From assembly GCF_014655595.1 (NCBI RefSeq), contig NZ_BNBL01000022.1:1-47259 (forward strand): DNA of 47,259 nucleotides. Reading direction: 5' to 3'. The position numbers and the translations under genes were made by a program. Origin of the DNA: Streptomyces griseocarneus (lineage in GTDB: Bacteria > Actinomycetota > Actinomycetes > Streptomycetales > Streptomycetaceae). Below the pieces are notes generated by a model. It ran no database searches. It was not told the DNA's origin and saw only the letters and a list, made by a program, of their open reading frames with translations. Of this stretch, positions 1-9,173 are shown one piece after another; position 1 is the first letter of the stretch; every line of letters begins with the position of its first letter.

Positions 1-2
1 CG

Positions 3-3000
3 TCGCCGCGCCCGGCGGCCGGCCGGGACGCGGCCGCCGGCCCGGAGACCGCGCCGCCCGCCGCCCCCGGCGAGGCGGCGGACGACGTGGCGGACGGCGA
101 GCGCGCCGCCGCCCTGCTGCGCCGCCTCGTCTCCGAACGCGCCGAACTGCCCCTGGAGCTCGTCGGCGACGACAGCAGGCTCCTGGACGACCTGCACCTG
201 AGCTCGATCACGGTCGGACAGCTCGTCAACCGCGCCGCGCGCCGGCTGGGCGTGCCGCCGGCCCAGGTGCCCACCAACTTCGCCACCGCGACCGTCGGCG
301 AACTCGCCGAGGCCCTGGACACCCTGGCCGCCACCGACGCGGACGGCGACGCCGCCGCCGCGCCCGTCGTCGCGGGCGCCGCGCCCTGGGCCCGCGCCTT
401 CGAGCCCGGCCTCGACGAACTCCCCCTGCCCGAGCGGGGACGGCCCGGGCCCGACGGGCCGTGGCGGCTGTTCACACCCGGCGGCACGCCGTTCGCCGAG
501 CCGCTGCGCGCCGCACTGGAGAGCGCGGGGGCCGGGGCCGGCGTCCTGGTGTGGCTGCCCCCCGACTGCTCCGAGGAGCAGCTGGAGCCGGCGCTGGAGG
601 CCGCGCGGGCCGCACTGGCGGACGAGGCCTGCGGCCGGTTCGTCCTCGTCCAGCACGGGCGCGGCGCGGCCGGGCTCGCCAAGACGCTGCACCTGGAGGC
701 GCCGCGCCTGCGCACCACCGTGGTGCGGGTGCCCGAGGTGCCCGAGGCGGTCGGGTGGGTGGTGGCCGAGACCACGGCGACCACGCGGTTCTCCGAGGCG
801 CACTACGACGCCGACGGCACCCGCCGGGTGCCCGTCCTGCGCGCGCTGCCCGTGGCACCCGCCCGCCCCGAACAGCCGCTGGACGAGAGCGACGTGCTGC
901 TGGTGACCGGCGGCGGCAAGGGGATCTCGGCGGAGTGCGCGCTGGCCCTCGCCACGGACACCGGCGCCCGGCTGGCCGTCCTGGGCCGCTCCGACCCCGC
1001 GACGGACCCGGAGCTGGCGGCGAACCTCGAGCGGATGGCCGGCAGCGGCGTCACCGTGCGCTACGCGCGTGCCGACATCACCGACCCGCGGCGCACGCGC
1101 GCCGCCGTCGAGGAGCTGACGCGGGCGCTGGGCCCGGTCACCGCCGTGCTCCACGGCGCGGGCCGCAACGAGCCCGCCGCCCTGACCGGGCTGGACATGG
1201 CGGCGTTCCGGCGGACGTTCGCGCCCAAGGTCGACGGGCTGCGCCACCTGCTGGACGCGCTCGACCCCCGGCGGCTGCGGCTGCTGGTCGCCTTCGGCAG
1301 CGTCATCGGCCGCTCCGGGCTGCGCGGCGAGGCCCATTACGCCACCGCCAACGAGTGGCTGACCGACCTCACCGAAGAGGTGGCGCGGCGGCACCCGCAC
1401 TGCCGGGCACTGTGCCTGGAGTGGTCGGTGTGGTCCGGGGTGGGGATGGGCGAGCGGCTGTCGGTCGTGGAGTCCCTCTCCCGCGAGGGCGTCACGCCCC
1501 TCTCCCCCGACCAGGGGGTGGCCGTCCTGCGGCGGCTGCTCGCCGACCCGGACGCCCCCACCGCGGTGGTCGTCAGCGGGCGCACCGAGGGCGTCGCGAC
1601 CCTGCGGCACGCCCTTCCGCCGCTGCCGCTGCTGCGCTTCGCGGGCAAGCCGCTCGTGCGCTACCACGGCGTGGAGCTGGTGACCGAGGTCGAACTGAAC
1701 GCCGGCACCGACCCCTACCTGGCCGACCACCTCCTCGACGGCGACCTGCTCTTCCCGGCCGTGCTGGGGATGGAGGCCATGACCCAGGTGGCCACCGCCG
1801 CCACCGGCTGGACGGCCGTGCCGGTGATCGAGCGGGCGGAGTTCCCGCGGCCCGTCGTGGTGCCCCCCACGGGCAGCACGACGATCCGCGTCGCCGCGAC
1901 CGTCACCGGCCCCGAGACCGTCGACGTCGCCGTGCACAGCGAGGAGACCGGCTTCGCCGCGGAGCACTTCCGGGCCCGCCTGGTCTTCTCCGGGGCCGCC
2001 GTCCCCGACGGGCCGCCCCTGCCCGGGGACGACGCGCCGCCCGTGCCGCTGGACCCGGCGGCCGACCTCTACGGCAGCGTGCTGTTCCAGGGCCCGCGCT
2101 TCCAGCGGCTGCGCCGCTTCCACCGGGCCGCCGCCCGGCAGGTCGACGCCGACGTGGCCACGGCCGGCCCGGCCGGCTGGTTCGCCGGCTTCCTGCCGGA
2201 CCGGCTGCTGCTGGGCGACCCCGGCATGCGGGACGCGCTGATGCACGGCAACCAGGTGTGCGTGCCGGACGCGACGCTGCTGCCATCCGGCGTCGAGCGG
2301 GTGTACCCCCTCGGCGGCGGCGCGGCCCCCGAGGGCCCGCTGCGCCTTCGCGCCACCGAACGCGAACGCGACGGCGACACCTACGTCTACGACATCGCGG
2401 TGCGCGACGGCCGCGGCGAGGTCGTCGAGCGCTGGGAGGGGCTGCGGCTGCGGGCCGTGCGCCGGGGCGACGGCGGCGGGCCGTGGGCGGCCCCGCTGCT
2501 GGGCCCGTACCTGGAGCGCGCGGTGGAGGACGTCCTGGGCACGCGCATGGCCGTCGCCGTCGAACCGCACGGCGACGGGACCGACCGCCGGGCCCGTACC
2601 GCGCTGGCGGTGCGGCGGGCCCTGGGCCGCCCGGCCGAGGTGCGCCACCGCCCCGACGGCCGCCCCGAGATCGACGGCGGCGGCGTGGTCTCGGCCTCCC
2701 ACGGCGCCGGGATCACCCTGTGCGTCGTCGCGGACGCGACGGTGGCCTGCGACGCCGAGACCGTGACCGCCCGCCCGGCGGACGACTGGGACGCCCTCCT
2801 GGGCGCCCACGCGCCGCTGGCCGCGCTGCTCGCCGGGCAGTCGGGCGAGTCGTACGACAGCGCCGCCACGCGCGTGTGGACCGCCCTGGAGTGCCTGAAG
2901 AAGGCCGGGGTCATGGCGGACGCCCCGCTCACCCCCGACCCGCCGCGCGGCGACCGCTGGGCGGTGCTCGCCTCGGGCGCCCTGCGCGTCGCGACGTTCA

Positions 3001-3071
3001 CCACCGCGCTGCGCGGCGAGACGCGGCCAGTCGTCCTGGCATTCCTCACCGAAGGAGCGGCGCGCGGATGA
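3..3071 (+). CDS. pksE: Enediyne-type iterative type I PKS, C-terminal half (ACP-KR-DH-PPTase), partial
   Basis: The frame is open from the left edge of the window, so the gene starts upstream and this is about 1,020 codons of its C-terminal part. A GTG at 87 is probably internal. Domains in order: ACP with the LDDLHLSSITVGQ motif (phosphopantetheine Ser at 204-206); KR with VTGGGKGIS (nt ~903) and a Ser...Tyr...Asn active site ending HYATAN (nt ~1330-1350); dehydratase with ADHLLDGDLLFPAVLG (His codon 1728-1730); and an integral PPTase-like domain with VACDAETV and RVWTALECLKKAG. This order and wording are diagnostic of enediyne PKSs (SgcE/CalE8 family), which make a linear polyene from malonyl-CoA. 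KS and AT would lie upstream. The stop overlaps the next gene (ATGA). An unusual member making only a polyene cannot be excluded. Confidence 0.9.
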   Translation, partial: SPRPAAGRDAAAGPETAPPAAPGEAADDVADGERAAALLRRLVSERAELPLELVGDDSRLLDDLHLSSITVGQLVNRAARRLGVPPAQVPTNFATATVGELAEALDTLAATDADGDAAAAPVVAGAAPWARAFEPGLDELPLPERGRPGPDGPWRLFTPGGTPFAEPLRAALESAGAGAGVLVWLPPDCSEEQLEPALEAARAALADEACGRFVLVQHGRGAAGLAKTLHLEAPRLRTTVVRVPEVPEAVGWVVAETTATTRFSEAHYDADGTRRVPVLRALPVAPARPEQPLDESDVLLVTGGGKGISAECALALATDTGARLAVLGRSDPATDPELAANLERMAGSGVTVRYARADITDPRRTRAAVEELTRALGPVTAVLHGAGRNEPAALTGLDMAAFRRTFAPKVDGLRHLLDALDPRRLRLLVAFGSVIGRSGLRGEAHYATANEWLTDLTEEVARRHPHCRALCLEWSVWSGVGMGERLSVVESLSREGVTPLSPDQGVAVLRRLLADPDAPTAVVVSGRTEGVATLRHALPPLPLLRFAGKPLVRYHGVELVTEVELNAGTDPYLADHLLDGDLLFPAVLGMEAMTQVATAATGWTAVPVIERAEFPRPVVVPPTGSTTIRVAATVTGPETVDVAVHSEETGFAAEHFRARLVFSGAAVPDGPPLPGDDAPPVPLDPAADLYGSVLFQGPRFQRLRRFHRAAARQVDADVATAGPAGWFAGFLPDRLLLGDPGMRDALMHGNQVCVPDATLLPSGVERVYPLGGGAAPEGPLRLRATERERDGDTYVYDIAVRDGRGEVVERWEGLRLRAVRRGDGGGPWAAPLLGPYLERAVEDVLGTRMAVAVEPHGDGTDRRARTALAVRRALGRPAEVRHRPDGRPEIDGGGVVSASHGAGITLCVVADATVACDAETVTARPADDWDALLGAHAPLAALLAGQSGESYDSAATRVWTALECLKKAGVMADAPLTPDPPRGDRWAVLASGALRVATFTTALRGETRPVVLAFLTEGAARG

Positions 3072-3526
3072 CGGACTGGTTCGAGTACCGGCACACGGTG
3101 GGCCTCGAGGAGACCAACCTCGTCGGCAACGTCTACTACGTGCACTACCTGCGCTGGCAGGGCCGCTGCCGGGAGATGTTCCTCAAGGAACGGGCACCGG
3201 GCGTCCTCGCCGAACTGCGGGAGGACCTCAAGCTGTTCACGCTCAAGGTGGACTGCGAGTTCTTCGCCGAGATCACCGCCTTCGACGAGCTCTCCGTACG
3301 GATGCGGCTCGCCGAACTCGCCCAGACCCAGCTGGAGTTCACCTTCGACTACGTACGGCTGGGCCCGGACGGCGACCAGGCGCTCGTCGCCCGCGGCCGC
3401 CAGCGCGTGGCCTGCATGCGCGGGCCCAACACCGCCACCGCCCCGGCCCTGGTGCCCGAGGCCCTGGCCCGGGCCCTCGAGCCGTACGCCGCCGGGGGCG
3501 CGGCGCTCGCGGGGAGGCCGGCATGA
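3068..3526 (+). CDS. Enediyne-type hot-dog thioesterase (E10/CalE7 family)
   Basis: A 152-aa single hot-dog-fold thioesterase. In the characterised family (SgcE10, CalE7) it hydrolyses the polyene from the PksE ACP. The N-terminal motifs are the family signature: EETNLVGNVYYVHYLRWQG followed by RCREMFL. The family has no classical acidic nucleophile and relies on a conserved Arg in this segment. The start ATG overlaps the PKS stop by 4 bp, so the two proteins are translationally coupled, as expected for a PKS-TE pair. It in turn overlaps the following P450 gene by 4 bp. This is the strongest single indicator that the upstream PKS is of the enediyne type. Confidence 0.92.
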   Translation: MTDWFEYRHTVGLEETNLVGNVYYVHYLRWQGRCREMFLKERAPGVLAELREDLKLFTLKVDCEFFAEITAFDELSVRMRLAELAQTQLEFTFDYVRLGPDGDQALVARGRQRVACMRGPNTATAPALVPEALARALEPYAAGGAALAGRPA

Positions 3527-4896
3527 CGCGGCACGGCGCCGGGCGGCGGGGCGCGGGCCGCACGCCGCCGGGACCGCCGCGCAGGGCGCTGCCGGGGCTG
3601 CTGAAGAAGCTCGCCACGGACCGGCTCGCCCTCATGCGGGACGCTGCGGAACTCGGCGACGCGGTGCGGGTGGCCATGGGCCCCAAGACGCTCTACGTCT
3701 TCAACCACCCCGAGCACGCCAAGCACGTGCTCGCCGACAACAGCGCCAACTACCACAAGGGCATCGGCCTGGTGGAGGCCCGGCGCGCCCTGGGCGACGG
3801 CCTGCTCACCAGCGACGGCGAGCGCTGGCGGGCCCAGCGCCGGACCATCCAGCCGGTCTTCCAGCACAAGCGCATCGTCGAACAGGCCGGCGTCGTCGCC
3901 GAGGAGGCGGCGAAGCTGGTGGCGCGGCTGCGCGCGCACGAGGGCGGCGGCCCCGTCGACGTGGTGCGGGAGCTGACCGGGCTGACGCTCGGCGTGCTCG
4001 GGCACACGCTGCTGGACGCCGACCTCACGGCCCACGCCTCGGTGGCGCACGACTTCGAGGCCGTGCAGGACCAGGCGATGTTCGAGATGGTCTCCCAGGG
4101 CCTGGTGCCGATGTGGGTGCCGCTCCCCCACCAGCTGCGCTTCCGGCACGCCCGCAGGCGGCTGCGGGAGGTGGTCGACCGCCTGGTGGCCGAGCGCACG
4201 GGCCGCCCCGGCGGCGGTGCCGACGGCGACGACGCGCTGTCCCGGCTGATCGCCTCGACCCGGTCCGACGCGGCCGGCGCGGGCCGGCAGCGGCTCCACG
4301 ACGAGCTGGTCACCCTGCTGCTCGCCGGGCACGAGACGACCGCGAGCACGCTGGGCTGGACCTTCCACCTGCTCGACCGGCACCCGGAGGCACGGGACAG
4401 GGTGCGCGAGGAGGCGGTGGCGGTCCTCGGCGACCGCGGGCCCCGCTTCGAGGACCTGCAGCGGCTGACGTACACCACGACGGTCGTCCAGGAGGCGATG
4501 CGGCTGTACCCGCCGGTGTGGATCCTGCCCCGCAGGGCCCAGGGCGCGGACGACGTGGGCGGCTGGGCGGTGCCGCCCGGCTCGGACGTCCTGATCTGCC
4601 CGTACACCCTCCACCGGCATCCGGCCTTCTGGGACGCGCCCGAGCGCTTCGACCCGGACCGCTTCGGCCCGGGCAGTGGGGGCGACCGGCCGCGCTACGC
4701 CTACCTTCCGTTCGGTGCCGGCCCCCGCTTCTGCGTGGGCAGCAACCTCGGCATGATGGAGGCCGTCTTCGTGACGGCCGCGGTCGTGCGGGAGCTCACC
4801 CTGAGCACGCCGCCGGGCCACCGGGTGATCCCCGAGCCCATGCTCTCCCTGCGGGTGCGGGGCGGGCTGCCGATGACGGTCCGGGCCGCGGCATGA
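3523..4896 (+). CDS. Cytochrome P450
   Basis: A 457-aa haem monooxygenase. Visible motifs: I-helix LLAGHETTAST, K-helix EAMR followed by LYPPVWILPR, and haem loop PFGAGPRFCVG with Cys404 as thiolate ligand. The N-terminus is soluble, without a membrane anchor, so it should use ferredoxin and ferredoxin reductase. Neither is encoded in the window. It overlaps the thioesterase gene by 4 bp and so belongs to the PksE operon, suggesting oxidation of the PksE-derived chain. The substrate cannot be inferred from sequence. A short hairpin follows the stop. Confidence 0.9.
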   Translation: MTRHGAGRRGAGRTPPGPPRRALPGLLKKLATDRLALMRDAAELGDAVRVAMGPKTLYVFNHPEHAKHVLADNSANYHKGIGLVEARRALGDGLLTSDGERWRAQRRTIQPVFQHKRIVEQAGVVAEEAAKLVARLRAHEGGGPVDVVRELTGLTLGVLGHTLLDADLTAHASVAHDFEAVQDQAMFEMVSQGLVPMWVPLPHQLRFRHARRRLREVVDRLVAERTGRPGGGADGDDALSRLIASTRSDAAGAGRQRLHDELVTLLLAGHETTASTLGWTFHLLDRHPEARDRVREEAVAVLGDRGPRFEDLQRLTYTTTVVQEAMRLYPPVWILPRRAQGADDVGGWAVPPGSDVLICPYTLHRHPAFWDAPERFDPDRFGPGSGGDRPRYAYLPFGAGPRFCVGSNLGMMEAVFVTAAVVRELTLSTPPGHRVIPEPMLSLRVRGGLPMTVRAAA

Positions 4897-4898
4897 GC

Positions 4899-4919
4899 GG
4901 GGCTCCGGGCGGAAGCCCC
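4899..4919. terminator. Hairpin between convergent P450 and AraC-type genes
   Basis: GGGGCT - 9-nt loop - AGCCCC immediately after the P450 stop and before the end of the convergent AraC-type gene. No U-tract, as is common in Streptomyces. Plausible bidirectional terminator. Confidence 0.5.
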
Positions 4920-4953
4920 CGCGCGCCGCGGCCGCCCGCACGGCCCCCGCCCC

Positions 4954-5721
4954 TCAGCCGGCGACCGCCTCGAGCGCCGCCATCCGCAGGTCCAGCAGCG
5001 CCAGCAGCACCGGCGGGTCCAGCGTCCGCACGCCGCGCAGCCAGATGTCGGCGGGGGCGAGGACGGTGTCGGGAAGGACCGTGAGGGGGCCGAAGGCCCC
5101 CACGGACGGGGTCACGTCGTCGCCGAGGCCCGAGGGCACGCCCTCGTAGCCGTAGGGGACGGAGTGCACCAGCACGTGCCAGGTGCCCACGGGCACGTCC
5201 GGCAGCTCGTACGCACCGGGCCCGTCGAGCACCGCGCAGCGCACGGGCTGGCCCTGGGGCACGCAGCCGGGGAAGAGGCCGATGAAGACGAAACCCGGCG
5301 ACCGGGCGGGCGGGAGGAGGACCTCGCCGCGCAGCGACTGCTGCCGGCCGCCCGTCCAGTGACTGTCGTCGGTGCGGATTTCCGAGGTGAATCCGCCGAG
5401 TTCGCGATACGCGGAGGGAGCGACGCCCACACATATCTTGAAACGTGAACTGAACGTCCCGACGCTGCTGTAGCCGACCTCGCTGCTGATGTCGGCGATG
5501 CTCATCGACGTACCGACGAGAAGGCGCTTGGCCTCCTGGAGCCTGAGCGCGGAAAGGAAGCGCCCCGGTGAGACCCCGGTGGTGTCCCGGAAGATCCGGG
5601 TGAAGTGGAACTTGCTGAACATCGCCGTACGGGCCATGTCGTCGATGGTGAGCTCTTGGCCGAGGTTGGCGTGCATGTCATCGATGACCCTTTTGACGGC
5701 CAACTCGGTGGAATTCAGCAT
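4954..5721 (-). CDS. AraC-family transcriptional regulator
   Basis: A 255-aa protein with the AraC DNA-binding domain at the N-terminus (residues ~8-110). The two helix-turn-helix units are LTIDDMARTAMFSKFHFTRI and the segment from SIADISSEVGYSSVGTFSSRF onward. The C-terminal half (~115-255) is a predicted beta-rich domain that I do not recognise and that may sense a ligand. The start ATG has a strong upstream GGGAGGGG. It lies just downstream of the first StrR-like regulator on the same strand (45-bp gap) and may be co-transcribed with it. Likely a pathway regulator, but the target is unknown. Confidence 0.85.
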   Translation of the reverse strand: MLNSTELAVKRVIDDMHANLGQELTIDDMARTAMFSKFHFTRIFRDTTGVSPGRFLSALRLQEAKRLLVGTSMSIADISSEVGYSSVGTFSSRFKICVGVAPSAYRELGGFTSEIRTDDSHWTGGRQQSLRGEVLLPPARSPGFVFIGLFPGCVPQGQPVRCAVLDGPGAYELPDVPVGTWHVLVHSVPYGYEGVPSGLGDDVTPSVGAFGPLTVLPDTVLAPADIWLRGVRTLDPPVLLALLDLRMAALEAVAG

Positions 5722-5766
5722 GACCCCTCCCTGATTCGATGATGATGCATCACGGTGCGTCGGCGG

Positions 5767-6738
5767 TCATTCGGCGGACGTGCGGCGGAGCATTTCCCGG
5801 GCGATGTGCCGCCAGGTGTCCGAGCACTGCCGGGCCAGTTCGGCCACGGCGTCCGCGCAGTGCGGCGGAACGGCGTCCATCCGCCTTTTCCAGTCGTCGC
5901 TCATGACGACCTGAGTGTGCAGCCAGCGCAGCAGTTCGCGGCCCGACTCGCTCTGCCGCAGCGAGGGGTCGCCGGCGAGCCTGCGCAGCGTGAAATGGGG
6001 ATCTCGTGGGTTGTCGGGTGTGCCGCCGTGTTCGTGCGGATCCGTCCGCGCGGTCGTCCCCGCGCGCCCGCCGCCGTGGGCCGCGGTGCGCGTCGCGGGA
6101 ACGGGCGCCTCCCCGCGCCGCAGCCGGGCGCGGACGTCGTGCGCGGTGCCCACGGAGATCCCGGCGACCCTGGCGACCTCGCGAAGGGGCAGGTCGGGGC
6201 GCTCGGCGATGACCTCCGAGGCCCGGATCCGCCCGGCGGCGCGGTTGAGCGGGTGGGGCTTGCCGTCGGTGCCGATGCGGACGTTCAGCCGCAGGGATTC
6301 CGCGGCTGAACGCCGCCGGACGGCTCCGACCGACCGGGCGGCCAGGCCCGTGTAGGCGGCGACGGCGCGGTCGGAGAGGAGGGGGTGGGAGGCCAGGATC
6401 CGGCCCGCGGCGGCCTTGCGGTCGGCCATCGACAGGGGCAGCCCGTGCGAGATGTTGGCCACGACCGAGCGGAGGAACGCCTCCGCGTCGGAACCGTCGA
6501 AGAACGTGGCCGTGATCTCCGTGCGGCCGTTCAGCCGGGCGGCCCGTATCCGGTGCATTCCGTCGACGACCCGCATGGTGGGCCGGTGGACCAGGATCGG
6601 CGGTAATTCGGATTCCTTCTCCGCCAGCTGGTGCGCGTGCTCCTCGTCCAGTCCGTTCAGCCGCGGTGAATCCGCGGGAAGGAGGTCGTCGATTCGCACC
6701 GAATAGGCGTAGCGCACGCTGATGTCGGCTCTTTCCAT
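5767..6738 (-). CDS. StrR-like (ParB-fold) pathway-specific activator, paralogue 1
   Basis: A 323-aa protein with a ParB/sulfiredoxin-like N-terminal domain (LLPADSPR, LPPILVHRPTMRVVDGMHR) and central HTH segments (DRAVAAYTGLAARSVG; LREVARVAGISVGTAHDVR). This layout and wording match StrR of streptomycin biosynthesis, a DNA-binding activator of its cluster. Gene 38762-39706 is a paralogue. An in-frame TTA codon at 6604-6606 suggests bldA-dependent translation. The start ATG is preceded by GGGGGA. A candidate promoter reads -35 TTGCCA (6877-6882) and -10 TAGGCT (6855-6860), 16-bp spacer. The gene is divergent from the GMC operon and probably regulates both sides. Confidence 0.85.
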   Translation of the reverse strand: MERADISVRYAYSVRIDDLLPADSPRLNGLDEEHAHQLAEKESELPPILVHRPTMRVVDGMHRIRAARLNGRTEITATFFDGSDAEAFLRSVVANISHGLPLSMADRKAAAGRILASHPLLSDRAVAAYTGLAARSVGAVRRRSAAESLRLNVRIGTDGKPHPLNRAAGRIRASEVIAERPDLPLREVARVAGISVGTAHDVRARLRRGEAPVPATRTAAHGGGRAGTTARTDPHEHGGTPDNPRDPHFTLRRLAGDPSLRQSESGRELLRWLHTQVVMSDDWKRRMDAVPPHCADAVAELARQCSDTWRHIAREMLRRTSAE

Positions 6739-6911
6739 ACTGTCCCCCGTGGTTCGCTCTTGCCTCGCATGATCGGTTCCTCGAGCGGGCCGTACTTCAC
6801 GGTGGAGCGGGCCGAGCAGGCGCACACGACGGCGGCCCGGCCTTGATCGGTCAGAGCCTACCGGCTGGCCGGTTTTTGGCAAGAATTTCAAGAGGGTTTG
6901 CAGCGAGGGAA

Positions 6912-6932
6912 TTCGGAACGATTCCTTCCGAA
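6912..6932. promoter_or_regulatory. Perfect inverted repeat in the divergent StrR-like/GMC operon promoter region
   Basis: TTCGGAA - 7 nt - TTCCGAA. On the plus strand it covers the expected -35 position of a promoter whose -10 could be TAGCTT at 6941-6946, driving the GMC operon. Candidate binding site of the adjacent StrR-like regulator, although it does not match the StrR site I remember (GTTCGACTG-N11-CAGTCGAAC). Confidence 0.45.
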
Positions 6933-7014
6933 CCCGCCGGTAGCTTGGGCGGACCCACGTTCTCCAGCGTATTACCGGCACACCGAAAGCCATATCCACG
7001 CAGTGGAGGCAGAG

Positions 7015-7530
7015 TTGAGTGACCGGACCATACCGGACGATCAGTACACGGCGCGGACGCTGGAGGCGTACGCGGACACCATCGTCGACGGCGCGGCCGC
7101 GGCCGGCGCCCTGGAGCTCCTGCGCTGGGACGCCACCGGCATCTCCCGGGACCTGGACGAACTCGCACGGCTGCTCAACGAGCACGCCCGGTCCTACGCC
7201 GGCGAGCACGCCCTGCCGTCCGACGGCGCGTCACCGGCCTTCGAGGCGCTCGCACCCGGCGACCGCGCGGCCCTCGTCCGGCGGCTGACCGGGCCCGGGC
7301 ACCCCGAGCGCGAATTCTGGGTGCTGCTCGCGCTGTTCTGCAACATGGCCTTCGACTCGGCCGCCCACCTGCACACCGCCGACGCGATCGCCGCCGGCCA
7401 CCCGGGCCTGACCGCCATGGGCATGCGCCGGCCGGACCCCGACGGCCTGTGGCGCTACCCCGACCACTCCTACGGCCGGCCGCTGGCGCGCCTGCACCCC
7501 GACACGACACCCTCAGGGAGTCCGGCATGA
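7015..7530 (+). CDS. Small partner protein of the GMC oxidoreductase (gluconate dehydrogenase subunit 3-like)
   Basis: A 171-aa protein, mostly helical. The segment TLEAYADTIVDG near the N-terminus resembles the gluconate 2-dehydrogenase subunit 3 family, small partners of flavoprotein dehydrogenases. I chose the TTG start because GGAGG lies 5 nt upstream; an in-frame GTG at 7003 has no ribosome site and the open frame from 6898 runs through the promoter. The stop overlaps the GMC start (ATGA), supporting a physical partnership. No twin-arginine signal or haem motif is visible, so a cytoplasmic role is more likely than a periplasmic one. Function is inferred mainly from context. Confidence 0.72.
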   Translation: MSDRTIPDDQYTARTLEAYADTIVDGAAAAGALELLRWDATGISRDLDELARLLNEHARSYAGEHALPSDGASPAFEALAPGDRAALVRRLTGPGHPEREFWVLLALFCNMAFDSAAHLHTADAIAAGHPGLTAMGMRRPDPDGLWRYPDHSYGRPLARLHPDTTPSGSPA

Positions 7531-9173
7531 GCAGCACCGAACGCACCGACGTCCTCGTCGTCGGCAGCGGCTTCGGCGGCGCGATCGCCGCCTACCACCT
7601 CGCCGCGGGCGGCGCCTCGGTCACCGTCCTCGAGCGCGGACCGTGGCTGGAGGGCGCGGACTTCGAGCAGGACTACAAGCTCGGCTCCTCCTACACCCGC
7701 GCCTTCGACTTCGTCGTCGGCGACGGCATGAGCGTGCTGGGCGGCAACTGCGTCGGCGGCGGCAGCGTCGTCTACTTCGCGGCGATGCCCCGCGCCCCCC
7801 GGTTCGTCTTCGACCGGCAGGGCAGCATCGGCCGGCGCATGTGGCCGGCGGCGATCAGCCGCGACACCCTCGAGCCCTGGTACGACCGGGTCGCCGAGGC
7901 CATGCCCGTCACCCGCCAGGACTGGGACGACGTCACCTACGCGGGCGGCCTGTGGGCGGCCGCCTGCCACCACGCCGGCCGCACCGCCAACCCGCTGCCC
8001 GTGGCGATCGACGGCGACAAGTGCGTCAACTGCAACTGGATGATGGCCGGTTGCCGCTTCGACGCCAAGCGGTCCCTGCTCTTCAACTACCTGCCCGCCG
8101 CCCTCGCGCACGGCGCCACGATCCGGCCTCTGCACGAGGTGCAGCACCTGACGAGGACCGACGACGGCGGCTTCCGCGCCCACTACACGCTCATCGACGC
8201 GGAGGACTACCGCGTCCACGGCGAGAGCGGCACCATCGACGCCAAGCTCGTCGTACTGGCGGCCGGGGCCGGAGCCACCCCCGTCATCCTGCAGCGCAGC
8301 GAGGCCGCCCTCGGCCCGATGCCCCGCGCGGTCGGCCGGTACTTCTCCGGCAACGGCGAACGCCTGAACACCGCCGTCCTCGACGAGGCCAAGGTCGCCG
8401 AGGTCCTCGGCCTCGCCCGCCCGGACGGCACGGCGTACGAGGCCAACCACATCGGCAGGGGCCCGACGGCCGCCAGCTGGGACCGCCTCGACGGCTCGCT
8501 GCCGGAGTTCTCCCGCTACTCCCTCGAGCAGCTCTACTTCCCGCCCGGCCTCGGCACCATCCTCGCCCAGACGGCAGGGGCGGACGGGCCCGTGTGGTTC
8601 GGCCCCGAGAAGCGCAGGATGCTCGAGCGCTGGCGCTCCTGGCTGACGATCTTCACGATGAGCGAGGACGACAACGAGGGCGTCTTCGGCCCGCCCCCGG
8701 CCACCGGCAACGCCCACCGCATCTCGCAGCAGATGCTCGGCCGCGGCTCGCTGCGCTACGTGCCCACCGAGAACACCCTGCGCGGCTGGGCGAGCTCGGA
8801 CGCCGAGGTGAAGGAGATCCTGGAGAAGGACGGGCTGGCCACCGTCCTGCCGTGGACCAACGACGTCGTCGGCGCCTACACCGTCCACCCGCTCGCCTCC
8901 TGCCGCATCGGCGACGACCCCGCCACCTCGGCCCTCGACGACCGCCACGAACTGCGCGGCCACCCCGGGATCTTCGTCACCGACGGCTCGGCCGTGCCCG
9001 GCGCCCTGACGGTCAACCCCGCCATGACCATCGCCGCGCTCGCCGAGCGCGCCGTGCCGGGCATCGTGCGCGCCGCCCGGGAGCGGGGCGTCAAGGTCGC
9101 CTACGGTGCCCCGGCGCCCGACGGCTCGACGGCCGGCCGGCGCGGCGTGCTGCCCGTGGTCTCCGCGCGATGA
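7527..9173 (+). CDS. GMC-family FAD-dependent oxidoreductase
   Basis: A 548-aa flavoenzyme. N-terminal FAD Rossmann motif VVGSGFGGAIAAYHLA; second GMC region GNCVGGGSVVYFAAMPR; C-terminal active-site segments VHPLASCRIG and VTDGSAVPGALTVNPAMTIA, giving the His/Asn pair typical of GMC alcohol oxidases and dehydrogenases. A Cys-rich stretch (DKCVNCNWMMAGC, ~residue 170) matches the cholesterol-oxidase-like actinobacterial branch. It is coupled by 4-bp overlaps to the small partner upstream and the AhpD-like gene downstream. It probably oxidises a hydroxyl of a pathway intermediate; substrate unknown. Confidence 0.88.
   Translation: MSSTERTDVLVVGSGFGGAIAAYHLAAGGASVTVLERGPWLEGADFEQDYKLGSSYTRAFDFVVGDGMSVLGGNCVGGGSVVYFAAMPRAPRFVFDRQGSIGRRMWPAAISRDTLEPWYDRVAEAMPVTRQDWDDVTYAGGLWAAACHHAGRTANPLPVAIDGDKCVNCNWMMAGCRFDAKRSLLFNYLPAALAHGATIRPLHEVQHLTRTDDGGFRAHYTLIDAEDYRVHGESGTIDAKLVVLAAGAGATPVILQRSEAALGPMPRAVGRYFSGNGERLNTAVLDEAKVAEVLGLARPDGTAYEANHIGRGPTAASWDRLDGSLPEFSRYSLEQLYFPPGLGTILAQTAGADGPVWFGPEKRRMLERWRSWLTIFTMSEDDNEGVFGPPPATGNAHRISQQMLGRGSLRYVPTENTLRGWASSDAEVKEILEKDGLATVLPWTNDVVGAYTVHPLASCRIGDDPATSALDDRHELRGHPGIFVTDGSAVPGALTVNPAMTIAALAERAVPGIVRAARERGVKVAYGAPAPDGSTAGRRGVLPVVSAR

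Noticed and set aside
87..89. GTG at 87 as true start of the PKS gene
   Set aside because: The frame is open to the window edge and the ACP would be the first domain, whereas enediyne PKSs begin with KS-AT; the gene is more likely to enter from upstream.
461..3526. 1,021-codon plus-strand frame ending in the thioesterase
   Set aside because: Only its last ~150 codons are real (the thioesterase from 3068); the rest is an out-of-frame reading of the PKS.
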